DNA from: Megamonas hypermegale
Lineage (GTDB): Bacteria; Bacillota; Negativicutes; Selenomonadales; Selenomonadaceae
Direction of reading: 5' to 3'
NCBI RefSeq assembly: GCF_900187035.1
Contig: NZ_LT906446.1
Span: 2,046,001-2,110,000 of the forward strand
DNA: 64,000 nucleotides
The position numbers and the translations under genes were made by a program. This document shows, piece after piece, positions 9,470-17,123 of the stretch. Below the pieces are notes generated by a model. That model did no database searches. It saw only the letters and a list, made by a program, of their open reading frames with translations, and was not told the DNA's origin. Numbering within the stretch: position 1 is the first letter of the stretch; every line of letters begins with the position of its first letter.

Positions 9470-9575
9470 AATAACATATACAAGAACCGTAGGAACTATG
9501 GGGATAGCTCGGAGATACTGTATTCGTTAGAATACTTGACCGAGAACCCTGTGACTTTAGTCGTGGGAGGTTCAG
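9470..9575 (+). ncRNA. TnpB omega-RNA scaffold (3' part of the IStron)
   Basis: Downstream of tnpB the sequence folds like TnpB guide scaffolds. An outer stem CTCGG (9508-9512)/CCGAG (9540-9544) encloses a hairpin GTATTC-GTTA-GAATAC (9520-9535). GGGG at 9500-9503 can form a pseudoknot with CCC at 9547-9549. A terminal hairpin GACTTTAGTC is followed by GGGAGGTTCAG. The guide would start at 9576 with GATTATATTAAACCAGACC, i.e. exon 2. The RNA 5' end may extend into tnpB. The scaffold end and the intron 3' splice site are the same nucleotide. Confidence 0.75.
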
Positions 9576-10115
9576 GATTATATTAAACCAGACCATCCAG
9601 CTCAAAAAATTATTCATAAAATAGTTGCTATGTCAGCTGGTATCAGTGAAGATGAACTTGATATCGGTATTGATGGTTGTGGTGTGCCTGTCTTTTATTT
9701 ACCAATAGATAAAATGGCTTATGCTTATGCACGTTTGATGAATGCAGAAGAAGGTAATTGGGGTGAGTATACAGAAGCAGCTATAAAAATTCGCGATGCT
9801 ATGTGTGCTAATCCATTGCTTGTTTCAGGTACAGGGCGCATAGATAAAGCTGTAACAGAACTCACTAAAGGTCGTGTTTTAGCTAAAATTGGTGCAGACG
9901 CTGTATATTGCTTAGCTTCACGTGAAAAGAAAGCTGGTATTACTTTTAAAATTGAAGATGGAAGTTATGCAGCAGTAACGCCTATGGTTATTGCTATGTT
10001 GAAGTATTTTGATTTTATTACAGAAGAAGAACATGCTAAATTATTAGAAATGTATCCACCAGTGCTTAAAAATCATCGCGGTGATATTATTGGTACGATT
10101 GAAGCTGTTTTCTAA
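9576..10115 (+). CDS. L-asparaginase II family protein, exon 2
   Basis: C-terminal 179 codons of the asparaginase interrupted at 7728. From the junction the frame reads DYIKPDHPAQKIIHKIVAMS and continues with the family motif GIDGCGVPVFYLP, then GTGRIDKAVTELTKGRVLAKIGADAVYCL. There is no frameshift or stop on either side of the insertion. An internal ATG at 9630 has no good ribosome site, so separate translation is unlikely. The type I asparaginase at 46.5 kb is an unrelated family. Confidence 0.88.
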   Translation, partial: DYIKPDHPAQKIIHKIVAMSAGISEDELDIGIDGCGVPVFYLPIDKMAYAYARLMNAEEGNWGEYTEAAIKIRDAMCANPLLVSGTGRIDKAVTELTKGRVLAKIGADAVYCLASREKKAGITFKIEDGSYAAVTPMVIAMLKYFDFITEEEHAKLLEMYPPVLKNHRGDIIGTIEAVF

Positions 10116-10135
10116 ATTTATTTAATAAAAAAATC

Positions 10136-10190
10136 TAAGCTATTACTTCATGAATTTATTTAGTTGGATAATGGAGTAATAGCTTATTTT
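10136..10190 (+). terminator. Terminator of the asparaginase gene
   Basis: TAAGCTATTACT at 10136-10147 pairs perfectly with AGTAATAGCTTA at 10175-10186, with a long loop, followed by a T-rich stretch. Confidence 0.7.
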
Positions 10191-10335
10191 TATTGTACTA
10201 GGATAAATAGTGCTATTTTTAAGCTTAATAGTATTAGTAAGGGTGATTTTTCTTTTGAATATTATTGAATTTATTAAATAGCTATATTATTATAAATGAA
10301 GGAATAAAACATATATATGAAAGGGGCGATTGAGC

Positions 10336-11220
10336 ATGGCAGGAAAAGTTTTTACCGATGAACAAAGAGAATTGTTGAATAAAAATCCGTATGTAGAGTC
10401 AGTTGAAGCATCAAGAATAATTTATACAGAAGCATTTAAGGTGTATTATGTAAAAAATTATTTAGCAGGAAAAAGACCAACAGAGATATTTGTTTCAGCA
10501 GGTTTTGACCCTAGTATTTTAGGTAATAAACGAATAGAAAGAGCATCTGCTAGATGGAGAAAATTATATGCAGATGGTCAATTGAAAATTGATAATGAGG
10601 AGAAAAAGGAAGCAGTAGATATGGAAAATAAACCAGAAAAAAGACGTAGAGGTCGTCCACGTAAAAATCCGATAATAGAAGAAACAAATGTAAAAGAAAG
10701 TGTAATAGCAGAAACTAAATCAGCAAATGAAGCTGAACCTAAAAAGCGTAGAGGTCGTCCACGTAAAAATCCAGTGGAAGTTGAAAAAGAAGTAACACCG
10801 ACTAAAAAAAGAAAAAAACGTACCAATAAAATTGCAGCAATGGCACAGAGTTTAAAAACAATTGAAGACAAATCTAATAATGAAGAAGCACAAATAAAAA
10901 CACTAGTGCAAGATAAACCAGAAAAAAGACGTAGAGGCCGTCCACGTAAAAATCCAGTAGAAACACCAGTGGTAGAAAATGTTCCTAAAAAACGTCGTGG
11001 TCGTCCACGTAAAAATGTACAACCAATTGTATCAACCGAAACTCATGAAGTAAAAAAAGCTCCAGTTAAAGTGATTTCTACAACTGTATTGCCAAAAGAA
11101 CAAGAAACTGAAATCAATGAACGTCCGATAACAGCACTTGTAAAAGCAATTAATCGTCTTACAAGACAGGTCGATTCACTTAAACGCTTAGTAGCAGGTA
11201 AGAAAAAAGTTAATTATTAA
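10336..11220 (+). CDS. Helix-turn-helix protein with four AT-hook motifs
   Basis: Protein of 294 residues. Residues 1-85 look like the HTH domain of IS3-type OrfA proteins (SRIIYTEAFKVYYVKNYLAGKRPTEIFVSAGFD, then ARWRKLY). Four AT-hooks with the core RGRPRKN follow at about residues 105, 139, 200 and 221, separated by acidic linkers, and a short predicted coiled coil (LVKAINRLTRQVDSLKRLV) lies at the end. AT-hooks bind the minor groove of AT-rich DNA, so a nucleoid-associated or domesticated-transposase role is plausible. This is inference. The ATG at 10336 is chosen because AAGGGGC lies 8 bases upstream. It may be transcribed into the IS3 remnant that follows. Confidence 0.75.
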   Translation: MAGKVFTDEQRELLNKNPYVESVEASRIIYTEAFKVYYVKNYLAGKRPTEIFVSAGFDPSILGNKRIERASARWRKLYADGQLKIDNEEKKEAVDMENKPEKRRRGRPRKNPIIEETNVKESVIAETKSANEAEPKKRRGRPRKNPVEVEKEVTPTKKRKKRTNKIAAMAQSLKTIEDKSNNEEAQIKTLVQDKPEKRRRGRPRKNPVETPVVENVPKKRRGRPRKNVQPIVSTETHEVKKAPVKVISTTVLPKEQETEINERPITALVKAINRLTRQVDSLKRLVAGKKKVNY

Positions 11221-11233
11221 TAAAAAAAGGATG

Positions 11234-11288
11234 AACTGCACCCCAAAAGTTGGACAAAAAAAACAACTTTTGGAGGTGCAGTTTTTTT
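11234..11288 (+). promoter_or_regulatory. IS left-end hairpin that covers the orfA ribosome site
   Basis: AACTGCACC (11234-11242) pairs with GGTGCAGTT (11275-11283), and CAAAAGTTG (11244-11252) with CAACTTTTG (11264-11272). The orfA Shine-Dalgarno GGAGG (11272-11276) lies inside the 3' arm and is followed by a T run. Transcripts entering from outside would hide the site or terminate. Confidence 0.6.
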
Positions 11289-11801
11289 ATGACTAAATAC
11301 TCAAATGAATTTAAAGTTAAAGCAATTAAAATGGTTTTAAAAGGAGATTCTATTTATCATGTAGCTAAAATTCTAAACATGCCAAACACAGCTTCTCTTT
11401 GCAGATGGATATTTCATTATGAAAATGGTGGCATTTCACAACTTCTTCATAAAAATCGTAAATATACTCCTATCTTTAAGCAAAAAGTTATTGAATATAA
11501 ATGGCTACATCATTTATCATTAAATCAAACAGCAGCCAAATTTTCCATTCCTAATACTGGTACAATTTCTACATGGGAAAAGTTGTATAGTTCTTATGGA
11601 TTTTCTGGTTTGCTTGCTAAGAAACGAGGTAGACCATCTATGAAAAAATCTAAATTTAAAAATAAGGTTAACAAACCTAAAAAAGAACTTTCTTATGTTG
11701 AACAATTGGAACAAGAAAATTATCAATTAAGGATGGAAAATGACCTATTAAAAAAGTGGCATGCCTTAATGAAGCAATGGGAAAAGGAAGGAAGACACTA
11801 G
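11289..11801 (+). CDS. IS3-family transposase OrfA
   Basis: 170-residue DNA-binding subunit of an IS150-type transposase. It has two HTH segments: the N-terminal EFKVKAIKMVLKGDSIYHVA and a second around TAAKFSIPNTGTISTWEKLY. The C-terminal leucine-rich coiled coil (YVEQLEQENYQLRMENDLLKK) is used for multimerisation. A slippery heptamer A AAA AAG at 11750-11756 is in the right phase for the -1 frameshift that makes the OrfAB fusion in this family. With orfB truncated, only OrfA (a potential inhibitor) can be made. Confidence 0.85.
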   Translation: MTKYSNEFKVKAIKMVLKGDSIYHVAKILNMPNTASLCRWIFHYENGGISQLLHKNRKYTPIFKQKVIEYKWLHHLSLNQTAAKFSIPNTGTISTWEKLYSSYGFSGLLAKKRGRPSMKKSKFKNKVNKPKKELSYVEQLEQENYQLRMENDLLKKWHALMKQWEKEGRH

Positions 11802-11917
11802 TTTTAGTAATTGCTAAATTAAGGAAAAAATATACTCTAAAAGCCCTATTAAACTATACAAAATTAGCTAAAAGCACATATTATGATGCATTAAAAAAAT
11901 TATCAAAAGAAGACAAA
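11750..11917 (+). pseudogene. IS3-family transposase OrfB, 5' fragment
   Basis: In the -1 frame after the slippery site the sequence reads LVIAKLRKKYTLKALLNYTKLAKSTYYDALKKLSKEDK, the start of an IS150-type OrfB. It then runs into unrelated codons antisense to the DUF3592 gene. The DDE catalytic core is absent. Confidence 0.8.
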
Positions 11918-11927
11918 TTTTTTGTTT

Positions 11928-12581
11928 TTATAATTTTTTATTGGAAAAAGTTGGTTTATTTCGTTGTTTCAGATAAAAATCTAAAAGAATACAGAAAATG
12001 CCCATCGCGCCGAAAACTACGCATATCAAAACGAGTACAGGGTCTTCAAAAAGATTTTCTTGTATATCGATAGGATTTTCCGGATTGATGTATATACCTA
12101 GATGATTACCTATTCTGGAATAATTATTGGACGTTCCAGTCGGAATATTTTTATAGATATGTCCCTGATATTCGTACGTTACGTAGATGAAGTTCATATT
12201 TTCAGGCGGTTTATCATCTTTATCTATGGGTTTGGGGTCATTGTCAGGTATAAGCTGGGTTATCGTAGCAGTCTGTTTTACATAAAAGCAATTATAATAA
12301 ATACCGGGAGTTATAAAAATAAGGATTAATAAAATGTAGCCGTAACCTAAAATGAAGGGACCGGGGCAACGGTCAAACGGTAAAAAACTTTTAACGGCAC
12401 CGAGCAGAGATTTATTGTTTGCATTGGAGGAGATGCCGTCTGTTTTTTCTATAGGGTTGTTTCGGATATATTTTTGTCTATTACGGTTTATTCTTCTGAA
12501 TATAAATTTTATTAAAATGGCTGAACTGATTATAGCTGAAAGAAAAACAAATATAATAAACATCATTAAATTATCATCCAT
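11928..12581 (-). CDS. DUF3592-type membrane protein
   Basis: 217-residue protein with three hydrophobic segments: residues 5-27, about 76-98 (GYGYILLILIFITPGIYY) and 180-205 near the C-terminus. Between the last two lies a soluble region with YVTYEYQGHIYKN and a GNHLGIYINPENP turn, typical of DUF3592 proteins. The ATG at 12581 has an AAGGAAG ribosome site. No function is known. Its stop codon lies about 11 bases from the IS3 break, so the deletion or insertion that cut the IS ended just beyond this gene. Codon composition is patchy, with GC-richer stretches around 12.0-12.45 kb. Confidence 0.7.
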   Translation of the reverse strand: MDDNLMMFIIFVFLSAIISSAILIKFIFRRINRNRQKYIRNNPIEKTDGISSNANNKSLLGAVKSFLPFDRCPGPFILGYGYILLILIFITPGIYYNCFYVKQTATITQLIPDNDPKPIDKDDKPPENMNFIYVTYEYQGHIYKNIPTGTSNNYSRIGNHLGIYINPENPIDIQENLFEDPVLVLICVVFGAMGIFCILLDFYLKQRNKPTFSNKKL

Positions 12582-12680
12582 ATTCTTTCACTTCCTTTTT
12601 AGCAGTTATTTATTTAATTATATATTTTTTCGGTAAAAATATGATTAAATTTTTGTAAAATTAAAAGATTTTATAAAAAT

Positions 12681-12724
12681 AAAAGACAATGCTTATACTT
12701 TGTTATAATAAGCATTGTCTTTTG
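12681..12724. terminator. Terminator hairpin after the 12.7-kb dehydrogenase gene
   Basis: AAAAGACAATGCTTAT pairs with ATAAGCATTGTCTTTT around a short loop. A and T tracts on both sides let it act in both directions; the minus-strand gene ends at 12730. Confidence 0.8.
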
Positions 12725-12729
12725 CAAAT

Positions 12730-13590
12730 TTATTTTAAAACTTTATATACGGCGCAGCAGTCTTCTTTGCCGTAGCCTTCTTCTTTAGCCTGTTTGTAAA
12801 AATCACGGGCTTTTTCAGTAAATTGTGCCGTATAGTTCATTTTTTTCGCCATATCACAGCCTAATGTCAAATCTTTTAGGGTTAAATCCACCGCGAAACG
12901 ATTGGCAAAATCTTTTTCAATAATCAGCGGGCCGCGGCGGTGCAGCTGATTGGAGTCGCCGCCGGTCATGGCGAGCAGTTCCAAAAACTGGTTTGTATCG
13001 ATGCCGGAGCGCTGCGCCAGATGAATTCCTTCGGCTAAGACGGCCAGATTGGTCATGCCGACCATATTGCTGATAATCTTGAAAGCGTAAGCCTGTTTTA
13101 CGCCGCCGAGATAGTGGACGGGCGAACCGATGATATCCAGAATATCTTTGCACCTGTCGAAAGTCGCTCTGTCGCCGCCGGCGAAAATCGGTTCCTGTGC
13201 CAGTTCCGCCTGCGCCGGACCGAGCCCCAGTGTGCAGCCGAGATAATGAATGTTTTTCCGTGCGGCGTACGCTTCGATTTCTCCGGCCGTATGCGGGTCG
13301 ATAGTGCTTGTGTCGATATACACGGAATGCGGCTTCATATGATTTAAAAGCCCATCATCTTCTATCATTACGGATTTAACTGTTTGCGGTAGTGGCAAAC
13401 AAGTGAAAATAATATCACAGTCAGCTAAATCTTTAGTAGAATTTACGAGTTTTCCTGTAGGGCCAGCACTTAGGGTTTTTTCAATATGTTCTTTATTTCT
13501 AGCAAAAAAATATACATCTTTGCCGGCGCGAATGAGATTGCGAGCTAATGGACCACCCATAAGACCGATACCGATGAAACCGATTTTCAT
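12730..13590 (-). CDS. NAD(P)-dependent 3-hydroxyisobutyrate dehydrogenase-family protein
   Basis: 286-residue beta-hydroxyacid dehydrogenase. The N-terminal Rossmann motif is GFIGIGLMGGPLARNLI, and the catalytic-lysine segment KIISNMVGMTNLAVLAEG lies near residue 170. The usual substrate loop DAPVSGG is replaced by GCTLGLGPAQAEL near residue 122, so the substrate is probably not a standard one. The middle (about 12.9-13.35 kb) is clearly GC-richer than both ends of the same gene. No operon partner is visible; the next gene on this strand is far away. Confidence 0.8.
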   Translation of the reverse strand: MKIGFIGIGLMGGPLARNLIRAGKDVYFFARNKEHIEKTLSAGPTGKLVNSTKDLADCDIIFTCLPLPQTVKSVMIEDDGLLNHMKPHSVYIDTSTIDPHTAGEIEAYAARKNIHYLGCTLGLGPAQAELAQEPIFAGGDRATFDRCKDILDIIGSPVHYLGGVKQAYAFKIISNMVGMTNLAVLAEGIHLAQRSGIDTNQFLELLAMTGGDSNQLHRRGPLIIEKDFANRFAVDLTLKDLTLGCDMAKKMNYTAQFTEKARDFYKQAKEEGYGKEDCCAVYKVLK

Positions 13591-13728
13591 GATAATAATC
13601 TCACTTTTTAGGATAGTTTGTGATAGAATATATTAGATATATTCATTAGTAAAAGTGTTAATTTAACATTAACACAACATTTTAGATTAGTGAATAAAGG
13701 ATTATATTGAAAGGTTGGAGGGTTTTTA

Positions 13729-14433
13729 ATGAACAGTCATGATTTTCATGAACTCACACATTATGTAATGGATTCCCCAGCGCATCCACCTGCGAGTTTA
13801 TTTGCTGGCGGTTTTGATGATTGGAGAAGTAGAGCACGTCTTGCTCATTTTTTGGCAATGCCAGAATTAAAGAAAAAAGATGAAGCTGTAGAATTATTTC
13901 GTTCTGTAGTAGAAGTTGAAATTGATGAAGAAAATCCTGAACAGGTAGAAGAAAAGGTTTACGCTTTACAGAGATTGTCCTCTTGTTTGCGTGAAGATAA
14001 AAAATATGAAGATGCTCTTCGTTATATCAATTTAGCGATAGAACTCATTGAGTCTACAGATTATATGTATAAATATATCTTACGCGGTGAAGTTTGGGCA
14101 GACCGCTGGAACATACTCCATGATATGCGCGATATTGAAACGGCTGAAAGTGAAATTGATGAAAAAATACAAGCTTACGGCAATTTACCAGTAAAACACA
14201 TTAGTTATCTGTACTACGGTTATCGTTTTAAAGCGCAACTTATGGCAACAGGTATGATGAAGGATGAAGCGCTTGATTATATGCGAAAAGCACTTTCGTA
14301 TATGGACATTCCAGAACAGTATAAAAAAGGATTGGAAGTCGCTTTTTCAGCAAAACATGATAATATTGCTTGGATTTTGAACACCATTGACCATGCGTGT
14401 CCTCCACCAGAAAAAATTCATTGGGATATTTAA
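13729..14433 (+). CDS. Tetratricopeptide-like protein of unknown function
   Basis: 234-residue soluble protein, rich in helices and acidic residues, without signal peptide. Repeated helix pairs such as EKVYALQRLSSCLREDKKYEDALRYINLAIELI and YRFKAQLMATGMMKDEALDYMRKALSYM have the spacing of TPR motifs. The N-terminus (SHDFHELTHYVMDSPAHPPASLFAGGFDDWRSRARLAHFL) is not recognised. A GGAGGG ribosome site precedes the ATG. The MFS transporter 87 bases downstream may be cotranscribed. Confidence 0.6.
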   Translation: MNSHDFHELTHYVMDSPAHPPASLFAGGFDDWRSRARLAHFLAMPELKKKDEAVELFRSVVEVEIDEENPEQVEEKVYALQRLSSCLREDKKYEDALRYINLAIELIESTDYMYKYILRGEVWADRWNILHDMRDIETAESEIDEKIQAYGNLPVKHISYLYYGYRFKAQLMATGMMKDEALDYMRKALSYMDIPEQYKKGLEVAFSAKHDNIAWILNTIDHACPPPEKIHWDI

Positions 14434-14520
14434 GAGTTTACAAAAAATACATGTATAATTATTGAGATTATATATGTATTTTTGTACATAGATATATAAG
14501 ATAATAAGAGGAGGATTTTT

Positions 14521-15810
14521 ATGACGGAGGCAAAAAAACATGTAGAAGGAGAAGCAGACCATTATATTAAAACTTTAATTGGTGCTGTGCTTGGGTATGC
14601 AGCTGATGGGCTGGATATGTTTTTATTGTCATTTATTTTAGTTTTTATCATTAAGGATTTTGGGCTTACAACAGCTGAAGCGGGTAATCTTACCTTAGCA
14701 ACGACTATTGGTATGTGGATAGGTTCATATATTTTTGGATTATTGGCAGATAAATATGGACGCACAAGAACGTTATCATTTTCAATAATTTTATTTGCTG
14801 TAGCTACCTTTTTAATGTATTTTGTCAATGATTATACAATTTTACTAGTTTTGCGTTTTGTAATTGGTCTTGGTATTGGTGGCGAGTTCGGCATTGGTAT
14901 GGCGATTGTTACAGAAACTTGGGCACCTGATATGAGAGCAAGAGCGACTTCTTGGGTAGCACTTGGTTGGCAAGGCGGTGTATTATTAGCTGCTATCATA
15001 CCAGCAATAATTGTTCCTATGTTTGGCTGGCGTGCTGTATTTCTTGTAGGCTTAATTCCTGCACTTATAGCAATTTATGTGCGTATGCATCTTAGAGAAC
15101 CTATTTTGTGGCAACGCAAAAAACAGCGTCAAAAAGAATTATTAGCTAAAAAAGAAAATGGAACGCTTACTGAAAAAGAACAGAAAGAATATTACCATTT
15201 AGTAGGTATGCCACTTAAAAGATTATTTTCCACTAAAAAAATCACAGCTACGACAATCGGTCTTACTGTAATGTGTTTAGTACAAAATTTTGGTTACTAT
15301 GCGATATTTAGCTGGATGCCAACAATTTTATCTCAAAAATATGGTTATAGTTTAGCTCAGACAAGTGGTTGGATGGTAATTTCTATTGCAGGTATGATTA
15401 TCGGTATAATTTTATTTGGTATCTTAGCTGATAAAATTGGCCGTAAAAAAACATTTGCTCTTTGGTATATTTGCGGAACAATTTACTGCATAATATATTT
15501 CTTCTTCTTTACAAGTCAAACAAGTTTATTGTGGGGCAGTTTCTTATTAGGTTTCACTGTAAATGGCATGATGGGTGGTTATGGTGCTGTCATCGCTGAA
15601 AATTATCCATCAGAAGCACGTTCTACAGCTGAAAATATAATTTTTGGTACAGGTCGCGGCTTATCTGGTTTTGGTCCTGCTATAATAGGTTATTTGGCAA
15701 CAGGCGGAAGCTTGATTAGTGCAATGAGTCTTGTATTTGTTATTTATCCTATCGCACTCATTTTCATGTGGTTTACTGTTCCAGAAACAAAAGGTATTGA
15801 AATTGATTAA
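14521..15810 (+). CDS. Major facilitator superfamily transporter (AAHS/sugar-acid type)
   Basis: 429-residue inner-membrane permease with 12 predicted spans. The MFS signature GLLADKYGRTRTLSF follows TM2, RFVIGLGIGGEFGIGMAIVTETWAPDMRARA is typical of the aromatic acid/sialic acid/niacin group, and the half-repeat GILADKIGRKKTF follows TM8. The central cytoplasmic loop is charged (KKQRQKELLAKKENGTLTEKEQKEYYH). GAGGAGG precedes the ATG. The substrate cannot be told from sequence. Confidence 0.85.
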   Translation: MTEAKKHVEGEADHYIKTLIGAVLGYAADGLDMFLLSFILVFIIKDFGLTTAEAGNLTLATTIGMWIGSYIFGLLADKYGRTRTLSFSIILFAVATFLMYFVNDYTILLVLRFVIGLGIGGEFGIGMAIVTETWAPDMRARATSWVALGWQGGVLLAAIIPAIIVPMFGWRAVFLVGLIPALIAIYVRMHLREPILWQRKKQRQKELLAKKENGTLTEKEQKEYYHLVGMPLKRLFSTKKITATTIGLTVMCLVQNFGYYAIFSWMPTILSQKYGYSLAQTSGWMVISIAGMIIGIILFGILADKIGRKKTFALWYICGTIYCIIYFFFFTSQTSLLWGSFLLGFTVNGMMGGYGAVIAENYPSEARSTAENIIFGTGRGLSGFGPAIIGYLATGGSLISAMSLVFVIYPIALIFMWFTVPETKGIEID

Positions 15811-15825
15811 TATTGATTAATAAAG

Positions 15826-15856
15826 AAAAAGGCTATGCAAGAGCATAGCCTTTTTT
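15826..15856. terminator. Bidirectional terminator, MFS gene and HAD gene
   Basis: AAAAAGGCTATGC-aaga-GCATAGCCTTTTTT lies between two converging genes. Confidence 0.9.
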
Positions 15857-15864
15857 ATATTGAT

Positions 15865-16581
15865 TTATAAGTTTTCAATGATTGAAAGAAGTTCGGCGTA
15901 ATTATTGATAAAAAAATCAGCTTGTTGTTTTATTTCTTCAATATCATTATTAGAGTATTTATCATAGATAGCAACCGTTTTTAAACCTGCATTTTTAGCT
16001 GCTTTAATGCCTACTAAAGAATCTTCAAAGACGATACACTGTTCTAGTTTAGCATTAAATGCTTGCATGGCTTTTAAATAAACTTCTGGATTTGGTTTAA
16101 TTTTAGCAACATCTTCACGTGTGTAAATCAAATCAAAATATTCATCAAGTGGTGCTTTAGAGATGATATTTTTATTTAAAGTGCGGTATATTTCCATATT
16201 AGTTCGTTTAGTCGTTGTAGTTATCGCAAGAGTGAAATTTTTTTCTTTTAATTTTTTTATGATTAAATCGGCTTGCGGTTTATAATCAATTATATTTTGA
16301 AGAAAATCTTGAGCTATTTCATAGCGTAGTTTTATGATTTCTTCTGGGGATAATTGGAATTTGTATTTCTCTTTTAGATATTGGCAATAGCATAGATAAG
16401 GATTTACTTCTGAGCTGAATTTTTGAAGTTGTGTATCGCGGTCGTTTTGAATAATTATTTCATCAACTATTTTATTGGTTTGATTTTCGATGAGTTTTTG
16501 GTCGATTTGGTTCCAAACGCCGACTGAATCAATCAATGTGCCGTCCATATCAAAAAAGATGAATTTTTTATCTGTTAGCAT
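15865..16581 (-). CDS. HAD-superfamily hydrolase (beta-phosphoglucomutase-like)
   Basis: 238-residue cytosolic phosphatase or mutase. HAD motif I is FFDMDGTLIDS at the N-terminus, motif II is AITTTTKRTN, a lysine lies in the VAKIKPNPEVYLKA segment, and motif IV is CIVFEDSLVGIKAAKNAG. The helical cap lies between motifs I and II. The ATG at 16581 has AAAGGAA upstream; an in-frame ATG 11 codons earlier lacks a site. The substrate is unknown. Confidence 0.85.
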   Translation of the reverse strand: MLTDKKFIFFDMDGTLIDSVGVWNQIDQKLIENQTNKIVDEIIIQNDRDTQLQKFSSEVNPYLCYCQYLKEKYKFQLSPEEIIKLRYEIAQDFLQNIIDYKPQADLIIKKLKEKNFTLAITTTTKRTNMEIYRTLNKNIISKAPLDEYFDLIYTREDVAKIKPNPEVYLKAMQAFNAKLEQCIVFEDSLVGIKAAKNAGLKTVAIYDKYSNNDIEEIKQQADFFINNYAELLSIIENL

Positions 16582-16686
16582 GATAAATTCCTTTCTTGTA
16601 TAAATAAAATGCAAATATATTGTAACAATTATACAAGGAAGTTGAAATATATTTAAAGTTAGAAAATAAATGTATTAATCTTTTTC

Positions 16687-16715
16687 TTTACAGTTCCTAG
16701 TATTTATGATATATT
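16687..16715 (+). promoter_or_regulatory. Sigma-A type promoter for rpsO
   Basis: -35 TTTACA (16687-16692), 17-base spacer, -10 TATATT (16710-16715). About 100 bases of leader follow, with an imperfect hairpin around CAACTCCGACGATATCGTGG that may be an S15-binding leader. Confidence 0.65.
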
Positions 16716-16812
16716 AATTTTCGTATGTATGATAGACATTCCCGTTCTAGGACAGACGCAACTCCGACGATATCGTGGAATTGGGAGAAATAAATATTTA
16801 GGAGGAAATTAA

Positions 16813-17079
16813 ATGTTAACTCAGGAACAGAAATTACAGATTATCCAAGATAATGCAACTCATGAAGGAGATACTGGTTCTCCAGAAGTACAGGTTGCTA
16901 TTTTAACTGCACGTATTGCTTACCTTACTGAACATCTTAAAAAGAACAAAAAAGACCATCATTCCCGTCGTGGCTTATTAAAAATGGTTGGTAAACGTAG
17001 AAGACTTTTGAGCTACTTATATGATGTTGATGTAGAACGTTATCGTGCTCTTATCGCAAAATTAAATTTACGTAAATAA
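16813..17079 (+). CDS. rpsO: 30S ribosomal protein S15
   Basis: 88-residue primary 16S rRNA-binding protein of the small subunit, the standard length. Signature segments are [19 protein letters not shown] and [29 protein letters not shown] precedes the ATG. It sits directly before pnp, the gene order common to most bacteria, but is separated from it by a terminator and a long leader. Confidence 0.98.
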   Translation: MLTQEQKLQIIQDNATHEGDTGSPEVQVAILTARIAYLTEHLKKNKKDHHSRRGLLKMVGKRRRLLSYLYDVDVERYRALIAKLNLRK

Positions 17080-17088
17080 TTAATGAAG

Positions 17089-17115
17089 AAGCGGGAGCAT
17101 TTCCCGCTTTTTCTT
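17089..17115 (+). terminator. rpsO terminator
   Basis: GCGGGA (17091-17096) and TCCCGC (17102-17107) form the stem, followed by TTTTTC. Readthrough into pnp is likely partial. Confidence 0.85.
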
Positions 17116-17123
17116 TTAAAGAT

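Larger units (their letters stand above)
7729..9575 (+). mobile_element. IStron: group I intron fused to an IS605-type tnpB element
   Basis: The 1847-bp insertion splits the asparaginase gene. The boundaries are set by four independent facts: TTGAT lies just left of it; the element ends in G (group I omega-G) at 9575 after GGGAGGTTCA; excision restores the asparaginase frame; and the restored residues fit the protein family. The left 450 bases hold a group I intron core, the middle encodes TnpB, and the last 110 bases fold like a TnpB guide RNA. No tnpA transposase is present, so movement would need help in trans. No target duplication is seen, as expected for this family. Confidence 0.88.
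11232..11917 (+). mobile_element. Truncated IS3-family (IS150-group) insertion sequence
   Basis: The left end begins TGAACTGCACCCCAAAAGTT, typical of IS150-group terminal repeats. orfA is intact. orfB is cut after about 55 codons near 11917, where the sequence changes to the 3' end of the DUF3592 gene. No right terminal repeat was found within the next 700 bases, so the copy is dead in cis. Confidence 0.8.

Noticed and set aside
9630-10115. Independent 161-residue protein from the ATG at 9630
   Set aside because: It begins inside conserved asparaginase sequence that continues upstream in frame to the intron junction, and has no ribosome site.
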